Shown: piece by piece, positions 27,061 through 36,795 of the stretch | How the letters are laid out: each line of letters starts with the position of its first letter | How positions within the stretch are numbered: the stretch's first letter is position 1 | Source: a virus | Virus record (IMG/VR): IMGVR_UViG_3300032093_000194 | Span: 1-51,459 of that record | Strand: one strand, 5' to 3' | Length of the DNA stretch: 51,459 nucleotides | Made by a program: the position numbers and the translations under genes | Notes under the pieces: model-generated | Told to the model about the DNA's origin: nothing | Database searches by the model: none | Seen by the model: the letters and a program-made list of their open reading frames with translations, nothing else

Positions 27061-28672
27061 AAGGTTTAAACCATAATGTAGTTGTGTTTAACGCTACTCC
27101 AACAACAATAGAACTAGGAGTTGTTGATATAACAGAGCCACCAGTTAAATAATATATAGTTCCAGCTACTAAGTCTGTTAATCCATCTACTGTATTTCCA
27201 CTTAAATAGATCTTACCTGCACTAAAGAAACCTAAAAAGTTAATAAGAGGACTAGTACTATCAGTAAGATTAGCTAAACTCCAGGTATTAACTCCAGATA
27301 CTTTAAACACCTCTCCATTAGAAGGAATATGAGAACCAAAAGATTGTTGAACTAAATACCTAGTAGATAAGTTATTTGGGGTTCCAGTTATATAATCTGT
27401 TCCTCTATATACTAATAAAGACTCTTGTTCAGGTTGAATTGGACTAATTGGAAAAACAATAGGAATGTTGTTTATTTTGTTAGCATTCCATCTATTATTA
27501 TTATTTAATATATTTATAGTTAGATTGTCTGAGTTATTAGTAATTGTAGCAACATTACTATCTGCAGCATTTATAACTTTTAATGTAGTAAGACTTCCTA
27601 CTTGTGAAGATATTAAAGTATTTGTTGAATTAGTTGAATTTAATGATGTAGTACTGTTTCCTCTTATAACTATTTCATTTGCGTTTAGATTCTCAACAAT
27701 TAAACCATTTTGACCAACTAATGTCTTAAACTCATGTCTGTCTATTGAAGAGTTAAATCCCTTATAGGTAGTAGTTCCAGAACCCACATTTCCTAAGTCA
27801 TTGCCAGCATTTGTTGATAAAGTTAAACTGTCTTCAGTGTCTAAAATTAATATTCCATCTCCAGGAATTAATGTTTTTAATTCTCCTGAGTTATTTAATA
27901 TCTTACTTCCAATCCCATCTGTATTAGTAACTCCACTAGCTTCTGAGCCTAAAGAAGCTATGATTATTTCAGATGCAGATTCATTAATCAGTACATTTGC
28001 TCCAGCTTTTATAGATTTGAATCTCAGAGTTGAAGCTACATTGTTTACATATATTCTTCCTGCTCCTGTTCCTATGTTTTGGCCTGTAGCTAAAGAACCT
28101 CCTCCAGTACTGTTAATGGTTATTTGATTAGGATTTGATGTATCAAATGATATATTATTACCAGCAACTAATGTTTTAAACTCAAAGTTGCTGCCAGTTT
28201 TTTGTTTAAATACTGTCACTCCTGAACCTAGATTAGAAGCTGTATTTACTTCTCCAGGATTAATAAGATCTATTAAAACAGTGTCAGTGTTTGAGGTTAT
28301 ATTAACATTTGGACCACCTTCTAGGCTCTTAAAATTATATGAGGTTGTAAAGTTTTTATATAAGCCAGCTCCTGTTCCAACGTTAGCAACTACAAGTGGA
28401 TTAGGAATTGTACTGTTTAATGTAATATTAAAATAATTAGGATTAGTAGAAGTAGTAAATGTTATATTACTTCCAGCTATAAGATTTAAAGCTGGATAAG
28501 TTCCACTCAAAACATTATTTAGATATAACTTTGTTTTAGGTTCAACATAACTAAGTATTGTAGTTAAAGTTGTATTTTGTGTTTGATTTAATAGAGTATT
28601 TTCAAATGGAAATAAACTATTTAAAGGTAGTGAGCTTGCTGTAGCTAACTCTGGTATTGTTATTTGTGCCAT
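27050..28672 (-). CDS. Tail fibre protein with 50-residue repeats (540 aa)
   Basis: The N-terminal 45 residues are unlike the rest and probably attach the fibre to the baseplate. Residues about 48-340 are built of six imperfect repeats of roughly 50 aa with the pattern (N)(V/I/L)G(T/S)G...(Y/F)...F-K-(S/T)-L-x-(A/G)-G-x-(N)-(V/I), for example at 97, 147, 199, 253 and 295. These form the shaft. The C-terminal region includes GLTDLVAGTIYYLTGG and VGVALNTTTLWFKP, a head domain common at the tips of phage fibres that contact the host. It is followed by, and overlaps by 11 bp, the flavoprotein gene. Receptor binding is inferred from this architecture. Confidence 0.88.
   Translation of the reverse strand: MAQITIPELATASSLPLNSLFPFENTLLNQTQNTTLTTILSYVEPKTKLYLNNVLSGTYPALNLIAGSNITFTTSTNPNYFNITLNSTIPNPLVVANVGTGAGLYKNFTTSYNFKSLEGGPNVNITSNTDTVLIDLINPGEVNTASNLGSGVTVFKQKTGSNFEFKTLVAGNNISFDTSNPNQITINSTGGGSLATGQNIGTGAGRIYVNNVASTLRFKSIKAGANVLINESASEIIIASLGSEASGVTNTDGIGSKILNNSGELKTLIPGDGILILDTEDSLTLSTNAGNDLGNVGSGTTTYKGFNSSIDRHEFKTLVGQNGLIVENLNANEIVIRGNSTTSLNSTNSTNTLISSQVGSLTTLKVINAADSNVATITNNSDNLTINILNNNNRWNANKINNIPIVFPISPIQPEQESLLVYRGTDYITGTPNNLSTRYLVQQSFGSHIPSNGEVFKVSGVNTWSLANLTDSTSPLINFLGFFSAGKIYLSGNTVDGLTDLVAGTIYYLTGGSVISTTPSSIVVGVALNTTTLWFKPYVA
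27653..28531 (-). repeat. Six imperfect ~150-bp coding repeats in the fibre shaft
   Basis: The region encodes fibre residues about 48-340. Each repeat carries a G-(T/S)-G turn, a short variable strand and F-K-(S/T)-L followed by a glycine turn. DNA-level identity between units is low, so the repeats are old; two of the G-T-G-A-G turns (near residues 99 and 201) remain nearly identical. They likely form a trimeric beta-helical or triple beta-spiral shaft. Confidence 0.75.
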
Positions 28673-28676
28673 TTAT

Positions 28677-30839
28677 TTATAATATAAAGTAGTCATTGAT
28701 TGATGTTTCTTGTGTAACTGGGAAGGTGTTTTCTTGCAGTAAGATTGATTCTTCTGGAGGTGCCAAATCACATTGACCATCACTTAAGAGTATTAATTGT
28801 CCATTTATATCTACTTGACATCTATAGTCTTCTAATTTTGATATGTCAAAACAAAGATTAAAGTTAGATACTATTGGCATTTCTAAACTGCTAACTAAAT
28901 TGGTTTCTATTCCTAAAGACTTTACTTGATTATTTATATAACTTAGTATCTCAGTATCATAAAAACCTTTAACCTCTAAATCTATAGAATTACTATATCT
29001 TCCAGGCCATAAACTATTAGTAACTCTTTTGCCAAATGTTATTGTTTTCTCTAATAGTTCTTTTGTATTAGCAATTAAACTGTCTTTGTAAATGTTAGTT
29101 AGAGCCTGCTTTTCAATATAAGTGTCTTGAATATATTTACTATGAAGATATAAATCTATTATTGGTTTTATAACACTTCTTATAATTAAATCTTGAGTGG
29201 GAGTTGTATCACTTAACCAACCAAAGTCTATAGGTATATAACTCTTAAACTTAGTAAAAACTTCTTGTTTAAATAAAGATAAACTATTTAAAATATCTGT
29301 GTTTAATTGCTTTGTAGTTTCAAGATTTAACACATCAATAATTAACTTATTGTTTATAGATAAGCTGTGTTTTAAATTGCAGTTTATAAGTTTTAAAACT
29401 AAAAGATTGATTGAATTATATGTAATTAAAGTTGGCTGGTTTGTTAGATACAATACTTCAGTTGTATCTGTTATATATGTTATATCTTCTAATACATACT
29501 CTTTTATATTTATTGGTTTGTTATTAATATAACTACTTAATAAATCTCCAAATACTTTTGATGTTGTAGTTATTGTAGGATTATCTAAAGACTCAATATA
29601 AACATCATCTTTTATTTTATATAACTTATCTATATTTTCTATTAACGTTGTAGCTATTGATAAATGATATACATCTTTTGTTATTTTATAAGTCTCTACT
29701 AAAGCTATAAGTTTTAATACATCTTCTTTTAACGTGCTAGTTTTTAAGTTAATACATAATTCTATATATTCTAGTAACTTCGGTCTTAAAGAATCTTTAT
29801 TTATTTTAGCTAGGCATAATAACATTAGTATAGTAGTAATGTTATTACTAGACAGCTCCTTATATGTTGTTGTTGAATATACAGCAGGATTTATTATTAT
29901 TTCTTCTAGTTCATCTAATTCATGAGTAACTAAACTGTTGAATTCATATGGGGTTGTTACATTCTTTATATAGGAATAAGGATTAGAATTGCTAGTAGAA
30001 ATACTATTAATAGTATTTACTATTACATTTATTAATAACTCTTGTTCTTGTTTATATAATACTAATTCATTTTTATTCTTAATTTCTAAGCTAGTATATA
30101 ATAAATAAACTATAGATAATAATACTTCTTCAGTATTATTATTTAAGGATTGCCAAGGTAAATTTGTATTCCAATCTGATCTAAAAAACAAGGGATTACT
30201 TACAAATTTATAAGTGGTTATTACTTGTTCAATGTCAAACTTTGTTATGGTAATACAAGGATTAAATCCTTCAGGAACTCCTTGATTCCAGATTATAATA
30301 GAATCAAGTAAACCTTTATTTTTAATTATTATAATCTCCTCTCCTGTTTCTTCATGAATTAAACTTACATTATAAATATAAGAGTATCCATATCTATCTG
30401 AATTGGCTTTTACAAAATAATAAGTATCTTCCTCTATTAATACACTCTTATTTGTTACTATTGCTTTTGTCCATATTCCATATTCCTCTACACAGCTTTC
30501 ACCAATACAACCTTCTTCTATATAATTAGGTTGCTGAATGAGATCTAAGTTGTTTAATGTAATTAATAATTGATGAGGGCTTTTAGAGAATGTTGGATAT
30601 ATTAAATTCTGCTTCTTTTGTAGTATTTCTATGGATTGTTGTTCGCTTTCTATTATTTCAGAACATATAGGATTGCAGTCCACATCAATACATTCAGCAC
30701 CTAAACCATTTCCATTTATTATTAGCTCAGCAGTAGCTTGAGAGGAAATAACATTATTTGCAGACCACCAAATGTTATTTCCTCCTTGATCTAGATAACT
30801 AAGAACATAGTTAAAATAGTTATTACTTTGATTTAACAT
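28677..30839 (-). CDS. Wedge-position virion protein with helical central region (720 aa)
   Basis: No family is recognised. The N-terminal 160 residues include two cysteine-rich stretches (ECIDVDCNPIC near 51-61 and CIGESC near 114-119) that could bind a metal or form disulphides. Residues about 230-450 are a run of amphipathic helices (LLCLAKINKDSLRPKLLEYI and similar), reminiscent of a helical-repeat or alpha/alpha-toroid fold. The C-terminal part includes DLYLHSKYIQDTYIEKQ and a small beta domain with two Cys. It directly follows the Baseplate_J gene (17-bp overlap) and precedes the fibre, the place held by gp7 in T4 or gpI in P2, so a baseplate wedge or fibre-attachment function is likely. 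Confidence 0.82.
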   Translation of the reverse strand: MLNQSNNYFNYVLSYLDQGGNNIWWSANNVISSQATAELIINGNGLGAECIDVDCNPICSEIIESEQQSIEILQKKQNLIYPTFSKSPHQLLITLNNLDLIQQPNYIEEGCIGESCVEEYGIWTKAIVTNKSVLIEEDTYYFVKANSDRYGYSYIYNVSLIHEETGEEIIIIKNKGLLDSIIIWNQGVPEGFNPCITITKFDIEQVITTYKFVSNPLFFRSDWNTNLPWQSLNNNTEEVLLSIVYLLYTSLEIKNKNELVLYKQEQELLINVIVNTINSISTSNSNPYSYIKNVTTPYEFNSLVTHELDELEEIIINPAVYSTTTYKELSSNNITTILMLLCLAKINKDSLRPKLLEYIELCINLKTSTLKEDVLKLIALVETYKITKDVYHLSIATTLIENIDKLYKIKDDVYIESLDNPTITTTSKVFGDLLSSYINNKPINIKEYVLEDITYITDTTEVLYLTNQPTLITYNSINLLVLKLINCNLKHSLSINNKLIIDVLNLETTKQLNTDILNSLSLFKQEVFTKFKSYIPIDFGWLSDTTPTQDLIIRSVIKPIIDLYLHSKYIQDTYIEKQALTNIYKDSLIANTKELLEKTITFGKRVTNSLWPGRYSNSIDLEVKGFYDTEILSYINNQVKSLGIETNLVSSLEMPIVSNFNLCFDISKLEDYRCQVDINGQLILLSDGQCDLAPPEESILLQENTFPVTQETSINDYFIL

Positions 30840-31884
30840 TTATTGTTACCTCATTTGGCTTTAATAAATATTCATTTATAAGAGGTGAAATATTAGTTGT
30901 AGGCTTTGTTATCTTGTTTCTATAACCTGTATAAGAAGATATAAAACTAGATAGTTCATTAATAATTAAAGTTTCACCAATAGATAAATTACTAAAGTAA
31001 ATGTTTACTGCTTGTTTAATATTATTAGAAATAGTAGTTATACTATCAGATATAAATGAATCAATTATTACATCAATTGATAAATCTATAGACTGATACT
31101 GAATAGGTTTAATTAATAAGAGTACTCCTAGTGGTTTGATCTCTTCTAGTTTATTTGACAGCAAATCAATAGTTAACTGATCAGAAGTATTTATATATAC
31201 TGATGTATATCCAGCAGCAGGCCTTCCTTCAACAAAGTAAACATCACTTACATAATTTTGAATGATTGCTTTTATAGTAGGTAAAGTAACTACTCCTTTA
31301 TTATTAATATATGTACTAAGTCTACTTCTTAGATTTTCATCACTCTCACTAGAAGATCCACCAGAAAGATATCCAACAATTTGATTATCTGTGTTTCTAA
31401 ACTCTCCAACAACTATTGTTAGTTGAGGAAAATTAGGACTAGTTAAAGATACTTGTGAGAATAAATTTGCATCAAATGATTTAGTAATTGATACAATAGG
31501 AACTGTTATCTCTTTATTAAGTGGAATATTTACAGCCTTGGTAGTCTGAAAAGTTAAGAAGCCATTATTAGTTTGTAATAAAGTTCCAATGGGAATACTT
31601 AGTTGTGTTGATGATTTAATAATAACTGAACCAAAAGCACTTGTTCCTGCTCTTCTAACTAATCCATAGTTATTTGCATATAAGTCCAATTGAGTTCCAG
31701 ACACTGTTGATACTAGTTTTGTATCTATAATTTGTTGGATGACTTGTTCTTGATTAAAGCAAGTTAAAGCCATGCCTCTCATAAGAACATATAAGTTACC
31801 TGTGTTGTTTGCTGCAGTTTCTAATGGTGTGTCTCTAAACTGAATTTTTATATCTTCTAATATTTGTTCTACTGTTCTAGACAT
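30823..31884 (-). CDS. Baseplate wedge protein, Baseplate_J family (353 aa)
   Basis: The protein fits the Baseplate_J family (P2 gpJ/T4 gp6-like), which builds the ring of the contractile baseplate. Features are the helical start with TGTPLD-type sequence (VSGTQLDLYANNYGLVRRAG, 61-80), the strand region GSVIIKSSTQLSIPIGT, and the family signature GGSSSESDENLRSRL at 175-189 (acidic Glu-Ser-Asp-Glu followed by Arg-x-Arg). Length is near the usual 300-400 aa. It overlaps a gp25-like candidate by 8 bp upstream and a wedge-position protein by 17 bp downstream, the classical gp25-gpJ-wedge order. A Shine-Dalgarno (AAAGGA) lies about 9 nt before the ATG. Confidence 0.93.
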   Translation of the reverse strand: MSRTVEQILEDIKIQFRDTPLETAANNTGNLYVLMRGMALTCFNQEQVIQQIIDTKLVSTVSGTQLDLYANNYGLVRRAGTSAFGSVIIKSSTQLSIPIGTLLQTNNGFLTFQTTKAVNIPLNKEITVPIVSITKSFDANLFSQVSLTSPNFPQLTIVVGEFRNTDNQIVGYLSGGSSSESDENLRSRLSTYINNKGVVTLPTIKAIIQNYVSDVYFVEGRPAAGYTSVYINTSDQLTIDLLSNKLEEIKPLGVLLLIKPIQYQSIDLSIDVIIDSFISDSITTISNNIKQAVNIYFSNLSIGETLIINELSSFISSYTGYRNKITKPTTNISPLINEYLLKPNEVTINVKSK

Positions 31885-32236
31885 TTATATTTATCCTTTG
31901 TTGAGTATTATCTGTATAGGTAATTAAATAGTTTATTGTTGATAAAGAGTCTAAAGATGCTTCTAAATTGCTAATTGGTATATTTACAAAGCTTGTTGCA
32001 TCTTTTACATCAGAGCTAATATTAGCTAATAAACTATTGTTTATATTTTCTCTAATCTTATAGTATACTGCATTTCCATATGTCTCATTTATATATGTAC
32101 TGGGGCTATATTCAACTGCTATATAACCTTTAGGAGTTATAACACCCTTCTCAAATAAACTGCCAGGCGTTAGTTCTAATATTAAATCTCCATTAATATC
32201 TAGCTCTATATCACTAGAACCTTTTATGTCATACAT
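31877..32236 (-). CDS. gp25-like small baseplate protein candidate (119 aa)
   Basis: The size (119 aa), the alternating helix/strand layout and the position immediately before Baseplate_J match gp25/DUF2634 baseplate proteins, which link the wedge to the sheath. The sequence has a short beta-rich start (DIELDINGDLILEL) and a Y-G-N-A-V-Y-Y element at about 54-60 that may correspond to the family's conserved YG. The highly conserved E-P-R-like motif of gp25 is not seen, so the assignment rests mainly on synteny. An AGAGG Shine-Dalgarno lies about 8 nt before the ATG. Confidence 0.8.
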   Translation of the reverse strand: MYDIKGSSDIELDINGDLILELTPGSLFEKGVITPKGYIAVEYSPSTYINETYGNAVYYKIRENINNSLLANISSDVKDATSFVNIPISNLEASLDSLSTINYLITYTDNTQQRININV

Positions 32237-32245
32237 TTGCTGCCT

Positions 32246-32599
32246 CTATATTAATTTATATGCTGACTGAGGAAAGTTGATATGTACTTGTTTCTCTCCT
32301 TTTGTTAGACCTATAGTTATTGTCTGATTATCAACAACATATAAGCCATTTTTGTAGGATATATCTACTGTGTAGTAACCTTTTACTATCTTATAATTAA
32401 TAGGTATTATCCTTGGTTCTGTAGAAGTAATAATTGATTCTTCATCATAAATTAGTAATGGGTTATTACATTTAACCCACTCTAATAAAGGATTTATATC
32501 AGAGTAAGTGATCTTTATTTGCATGTTATCAGCTTGTTTTATTGCTGTTAAATATATGGCAAATCCTTCAGTTATATATTTTGTAGCTGGTATAAACAT
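32246..32599 (-). CDS. Hypothetical small baseplate-region protein, 117 aa
   Basis: This protein is not recognised. It is beta-rich, with a Tyr/Ile-rich middle (YTVDISYKNGLYVV) and no enzyme motif or transmembrane segment. It sits between the 1055-aa virion protein and the gp25-like gene, 9 bp upstream of the latter, in the co-transcribed baseplate cluster. Its likely role is a structural accessory. The leader is A-rich (GAAAAACAACA before ATG) without a clear Shine-Dalgarno. Confidence 0.78.
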   Translation of the reverse strand: MFIPATKYITEGFAIYLTAIKQADNMQIKITYSDINPLLEWVKCNNPLLIYDEESIITSTEPRIIPINYKIVKGYYTVDISYKNGLYVVDNQTITIGLTKGEKQVHINFPQSAYKLI

Positions 32600-32610
32600 T
32601 GTTGTTTTTC

Positions 32611-35600
32611 TTATAATAAAATGTATGAATCTAATACATAAGGAATAAGTCTATTTCCTATATCATTAGTTGTATATTGATAAAGAGAACCGCTTATTGT
32701 ATCTTCTAAGACTAAGTCAATACTTGGATCATTAATTACTGCTGTATAAACATCATTAAGTTTGTTGGATATTCTGTACTCTAATACATTTGATGTAAAT
32801 TGAGAACTTAATTTATATGGCGCTAATACCTTATTTGTTATTCTGTCAGTATAATATTCTGAATATATGTTTACATAATTACCTATATTTGGGAGAGGAT
32901 TATTATTAAACTTAATTAGATTTTTATTAGATAGTTTAAATTTAATATATGTAATACCAATTTCTGTAATATCTATTGTCGCTTCTTCAGCAGTTAAAGA
33001 AAACACTTGACCACAATTAGAAGGTGTTATATTTAATACTTCTTTTCTCTTAACTGGATCAACTGTTTGTATTATTCTAGGTAAGTAGTCAATTATATCT
33101 TGTAGATCTGAATTAGATATGTTTTGTAAAAAGGGATCCTGTTGTTTTAGAGAATCAATACAACCTAATAACTTTGCTAATTCATCTAATAAAGGAATTC
33201 CAATACCTGTTAAAGATGTAAAAATAGATCCAACAACTGAGTAGATATCTTGATCAGTTATGTTTTTCTTACTTATTAAGCCTAATACTTTAGATGCAAT
33301 TGCTGTCCCTTGTGAACTCAGTACATTACTTATTCCAGGAATGCTTAATAAAGAAGAATAGTTTCCTTGTTGTACCTCATTATAGATGCTCATTGCTTGT
33401 TGTGCATAACTAATATAACCACTTACATCTCCTCCAACTAAGGCTGCTAATCTAGTTGCATACTGCTCAGGAGTTGTTATTCTACCTGCTACTATGTCTT
33501 GAGTTAAAGATAAAGCAGATTGTATACTAGAGTCTGGTATAGCTTGTTTAATAATATCAACATACTGGTTGTTTAATAATTCTGATATACCTGATATTTG
33601 TTCATTGTCTATTAATTCATCGCCAAAACTAATATCACTATCTGTAATACTTTCTGGTTTAAACCAGTCTTCAGTTGTTTCACTAATTACTTCAGGTGAT
33701 TGATTAGCTAAGTTTAAAGCTGTAAGAACATCAAGTATTCCCTGTCCTGGTGTTGGTGGAGTTTTTCCTATGCCAATTGCTGAAGATAAAGAACTTGATA
33801 TATCATCTTGTATATTAGGTGGTTGTTGACCGCCAACTCCTTTAGGTCTTAAGGTGTTTAGAAAAGTATTGATCTGTTCAATATAACTTTTATTTTTTAA
33901 TATATCTAATACTGTTTTTGAGTAGTTAGCTGAGTTATTAGTTATCTCTTGTTGTAAGTTTTTGCCAAATACATCTACTATAGAAGAAGCTTTTACAAAG
34001 TCAGTATAATTATCTTTTATAAAACCTCTTTGACTTGTATTAAAGAAGTTAATGACTTCTGATTGTTGTAAAGCAGTTATACTTTTTACTGATTCTGTTA
34101 AAGACTGTGCAGGAGTTATTTGACTTACATCAGAGGTAGTAACAGTTGTTGTAGTTTTATCAATAGGTCCTTCAGGAGGATCAAATACCTTATGCAATAA
34201 TCCTAATCTAGCTCCATTAGTTACAGCCTTTCTATTTGTAAAGACTGTTTCTTTGGTATCTTTATCTGTCTTTGTAGTAGGTGTTGTTGTAACATCCCTA
34301 TCTTTATGAGTGGACTTTACTCCTTTTACAGCTTTGGGTTCTTGGGCTTCTGTACTGGAATCTTCTAATGCAACAGGATTATCAATTGATCCTTTGTCTT
34401 GTATAACAAGAGGATCTTCTAAAGATATTAAGATGTCTTCTTCTGGGCCATCTGATTGTTCCTCAGAAGGTCCATCAGGATTGGTTTCACTGTCTCCACC
34501 ACCTTCTTCTAATCCTCCTGTGCCTAGATCTATAACATTTGCAAAGGGTAAACATTTAGCTAAAAAGTCTGCTAAACTTCCAAATGGAAACTCTGGAAGT
34601 TCTGGTATATCAATAGTTATAGCAGGTAATTGTTCAGCTAAAAATGGAATTAAAGGGGCTATTCCTGTGCCAGCTAATATACCAAAAGGGTTGATGCTTA
34701 TACCTACATTTCTATTGCCAGTGTAGGTAGTTCCATCACTAGATAGAGTGCTTTGAGTTTTACTTTGTATTGTAGTTGTTGTTGAATTTAATGCTGTATC
34801 TACAGAGGTGACACCAAATTTAGCTACAGTTGCACCATATGTGTCAGCTTGATTAGCAATAGTTCCAGGAGTACTAGTTGTTATATTTCCTGTAGATAAT
34901 ATCTTAATACTACCTCCAGTATTTAAGTCTGATATAGGATTACTTATGTCATCAGTGCTAGCTCCAGAAGCTACATCTTCCTTATTTGTTTGTCCAGCAC
35001 CAATTATTAAATCACTTTGAGTTATTAAACTTGTGCTTCCTTTACTGCCAAACAAGCTACTTTCAGATGTAAGTGTTGTGTGAGTATTGCTATATTGATT
35101 CTGTTCACTTGCAACTACTTGATGATCCTCTGTTGCTGTAGCTTTATTAGACTTAGAAGCAATTGAAGTTGTGTTAGTAACTGCACTATGTTTATTACTT
35201 AAAGACTTTAATTCTTGATCACTAACTAATATTCTTTCCTTAGTCTTAGTAAAATCTGTATCACTAAAATTTATAGAGGTTGCTGCATTTGTTACACTTA
35301 CATTAGTAGTAGTACTAATAGAAGGACTTTTAGTTGATATACCCATATCTGCTGTTGTATTAATAGCGCCTGTAACAGTATTAACAGCAGTAGTACTTAT
35401 AAAATTAATTGCTCCACTATAATTAGTTATCTCTGTCATTGCAGCAGCACTAGCAGCAAAGTCTTTTACACCTTCTGTTACTTTCTTAGAAGAGTCTTTG
35501 AAAGCAGCAGAATCAGGCGCTGCCTTTTTAGTAGCATCAACAACTTTCTTATCCGCTTTAACTTTAGTAGATGTTTCTTTTACATCTTTTACTATTTCAG

Positions 35601-35778
35601 ATGCATTGTTTTCTATTGTTGATAGCCACTCCTTAGAAGAATGAAGTAAGAAGTTATCATATGTAACATTACTCTTTTCTTGGGTTGTAGCAGATGTGTT
35701 ATCAGATGCTTTAGTTACTTCATTATAAACCGTTCCATCAAAGGTTATTTCACTTAAATCATTAAAGTTTATTGTCAT
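32611..35778 (-). CDS. Large Ser/Thr-rich virion protein of the baseplate region (1055 aa)
   Basis: No known family is recognised. The first 110 residues are helical, Lys/Ala-rich. Residues about 110-370 are low-complexity Thr/Ser/Asn/Ile sequence lacking Cys. Residues about 385-425 have a hydrophobic Pro-rich element (PLIPFLAEQLPAITIDIPEL). An acidic, Gly/Glu/Pro-rich linker (EEGGGDSETNPDGPSEEQ) and a charged Thr-rich linker follow. The C-terminal 400 residues are helical and then a compact beta domain that ends TNDIGNRLIPYVLDSYILL. Linkers and modular design suggest a flexible tail component, possibly a hub-associated or ejected protein; a tape measure is less likely because little of it is continuous helix. 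It overlaps its upstream neighbour by 17 bp. Confidence 0.82.
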   Translation of the reverse strand: MTINFNDLSEITFDGTVYNEVTKASDNTSATTQEKSNVTYDNFLLHSSKEWLSTIENNASEIVKDVKETSTKVKADKKVVDATKKAAPDSAAFKDSSKKVTEGVKDFAASAAAMTEITNYSGAINFISTTAVNTVTGAINTTADMGISTKSPSISTTTNVSVTNAATSINFSDTDFTKTKERILVSDQELKSLSNKHSAVTNTTSIASKSNKATATEDHQVVASEQNQYSNTHTTLTSESSLFGSKGSTSLITQSDLIIGAGQTNKEDVASGASTDDISNPISDLNTGGSIKILSTGNITTSTPGTIANQADTYGATVAKFGVTSVDTALNSTTTTIQSKTQSTLSSDGTTYTGNRNVGISINPFGILAGTGIAPLIPFLAEQLPAITIDIPELPEFPFGSLADFLAKCLPFANVIDLGTGGLEEGGGDSETNPDGPSEEQSDGPEEDILISLEDPLVIQDKGSIDNPVALEDSSTEAQEPKAVKGVKSTHKDRDVTTTPTTKTDKDTKETVFTNRKAVTNGARLGLLHKVFDPPEGPIDKTTTTVTTSDVSQITPAQSLTESVKSITALQQSEVINFFNTSQRGFIKDNYTDFVKASSIVDVFGKNLQQEITNNSANYSKTVLDILKNKSYIEQINTFLNTLRPKGVGGQQPPNIQDDISSSLSSAIGIGKTPPTPGQGILDVLTALNLANQSPEVISETTEDWFKPESITDSDISFGDELIDNEQISGISELLNNQYVDIIKQAIPDSSIQSALSLTQDIVAGRITTPEQYATRLAALVGGDVSGYISYAQQAMSIYNEVQQGNYSSLLSIPGISNVLSSQGTAIASKVLGLISKKNITDQDIYSVVGSIFTSLTGIGIPLLDELAKLLGCIDSLKQQDPFLQNISNSDLQDIIDYLPRIIQTVDPVKRKEVLNITPSNCGQVFSLTAEEATIDITEIGITYIKFKLSNKNLIKFNNNPLPNIGNYVNIYSEYYTDRITNKVLAPYKLSSQFTSNVLEYRISNKLNDVYTAVINDPSIDLVLEDTISGSLYQYTTNDIGNRLIPYVLDSYILL

Positions 35779-36793
35779 ATTGTTCTATCTCATTTGTTGT
35801 AATCATTGCTAACTTTTCTCCAATACTTGAAGTTAGAGGACTAAATAATAGTAATGATGTAGCTTTATCAATTAAGTCTTCTATTCTTGTTGCATTGTTT
35901 ACATAATCTATATTACATAAATAATGCGCTCTTCTTATAAGAGTTGAAGCTAGTAAAACAATAAGAGTATGTATTCCTCCTGGTCCTAATAATGCTTCAT
36001 TGTAGTCATATAAAAGTTTAATTGGATCAATATAAGTCTCTTCTAGTGGTATAACTCCTATCAATTCAGGTATCTTATCTTCTTGAACTGCCTTATATAT
36101 TTCCTGTAAGAAGTACATATAATTAGTAGATAAGATTTGGAATATTAGTTCAATATGCTGATCTTTTTTAAATTGACTTAATAAGTAATTAGATCCATAT
36201 TCTTTTAAATTATACTCATTAAGTATTTTTAAATGTCTAATAACCACAGGCATTTCTGGTATCTTTCTTATAAGTTCTAATATGTAATTATATATAAATT
36301 CATCATAAAACTTATCCTCATTTACAATAGCTTCTAATAAGTCTTTATAGTTAGGATATAGTTTTAATAGACATAAATTAGCATAATAACTTTGCTCAGA
36401 AGGACTTAAATAAGAAGCGTTTTTAGCTGTTATAAATCCCAAATAATAACCTAGTGAGCCATAACTTGTAATCCATCCCTTCTCATTATTAAACATTCTA
36501 ATTGAGTGTTCTTTTATAGATAAGACTTCCTTTGTGCCAATTGATTGTTCTCTAATATCATATATAGAAGGCTCAATTGTATTAATTATATTAAGAGTTA
36601 ATAATACTTCTTCTAGCTTATAAATAAGTTTATATATTCCAATAGTAGTTGTACTAGAATTAAATATATTAGTTAGTTTATAAATATTGTTAGCAGCTTC
36701 ATTCATTGATATTGCTAAGTCAACTATAGTTGACTTTTGATCACCATTTAAATTAGTTGTGCTAATTGGTAAAACATTTATTGATTTATACAT
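35762..36793 (-). CDS. Hypothetical helical tail protein, 343 aa
   Basis: This protein is unrecognised. It is almost completely helical with many Ile, Leu, Asn and Tyr, including helices around LNIINTIEPSIYDIREQS (74-91) and IELIFQILSTNYMYFLQEIY (221-240). There is no catalytic motif and no convincing membrane segment. It lies 2 bp after a helical 168-aa gene and overlaps the 1055-aa protein gene. Its position between lysin and wedge genes suggests a baseplate hub or tail-assembly factor, for example an assembly chaperone, but this is inference. Confidence 0.78.
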   Translation of the reverse strand: MYKSINVLPISTTNLNGDQKSTIVDLAISMNEAANNIYKLTNIFNSSTTTIGIYKLIYKLEEVLLTLNIINTIEPSIYDIREQSIGTKEVLSIKEHSIRMFNNEKGWITSYGSLGYYLGFITAKNASYLSPSEQSYYANLCLLKLYPNYKDLLEAIVNEDKFYDEFIYNYILELIRKIPEMPVVIRHLKILNEYNLKEYGSNYLLSQFKKDQHIELIFQILSTNYMYFLQEIYKAVQEDKIPELIGVIPLEETYIDPIKLLYDYNEALLGPGGIHTLIVLLASTLIRRAHYLCNIDYVNNATRIEDLIDKATSLLLFSPLTSSIGEKLAMITTNEIEQYDNKL

Positions 36794-36795
36794 TG

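Noticed and set aside
27653-28531. CRISPR-like or tandem DNA repeat
   Set aside because: The periodicity is at the protein level (about 50 aa, six units) with diverged DNA; there are no short direct repeats with unique spacers.
28674-28681. TATAAATA directly before the fibre gene
   Set aside because: The octamer overlaps the start codon itself, too close to serve as a -10 element for this gene; it is expected by chance in this AT-rich DNA.
32611-35778. 1055-aa protein as the tape measure
   Set aside because: Much of it is low-complexity Thr/Ser sequence and beta structure, not continuous helix, and the 3428-aa protein is a better candidate.
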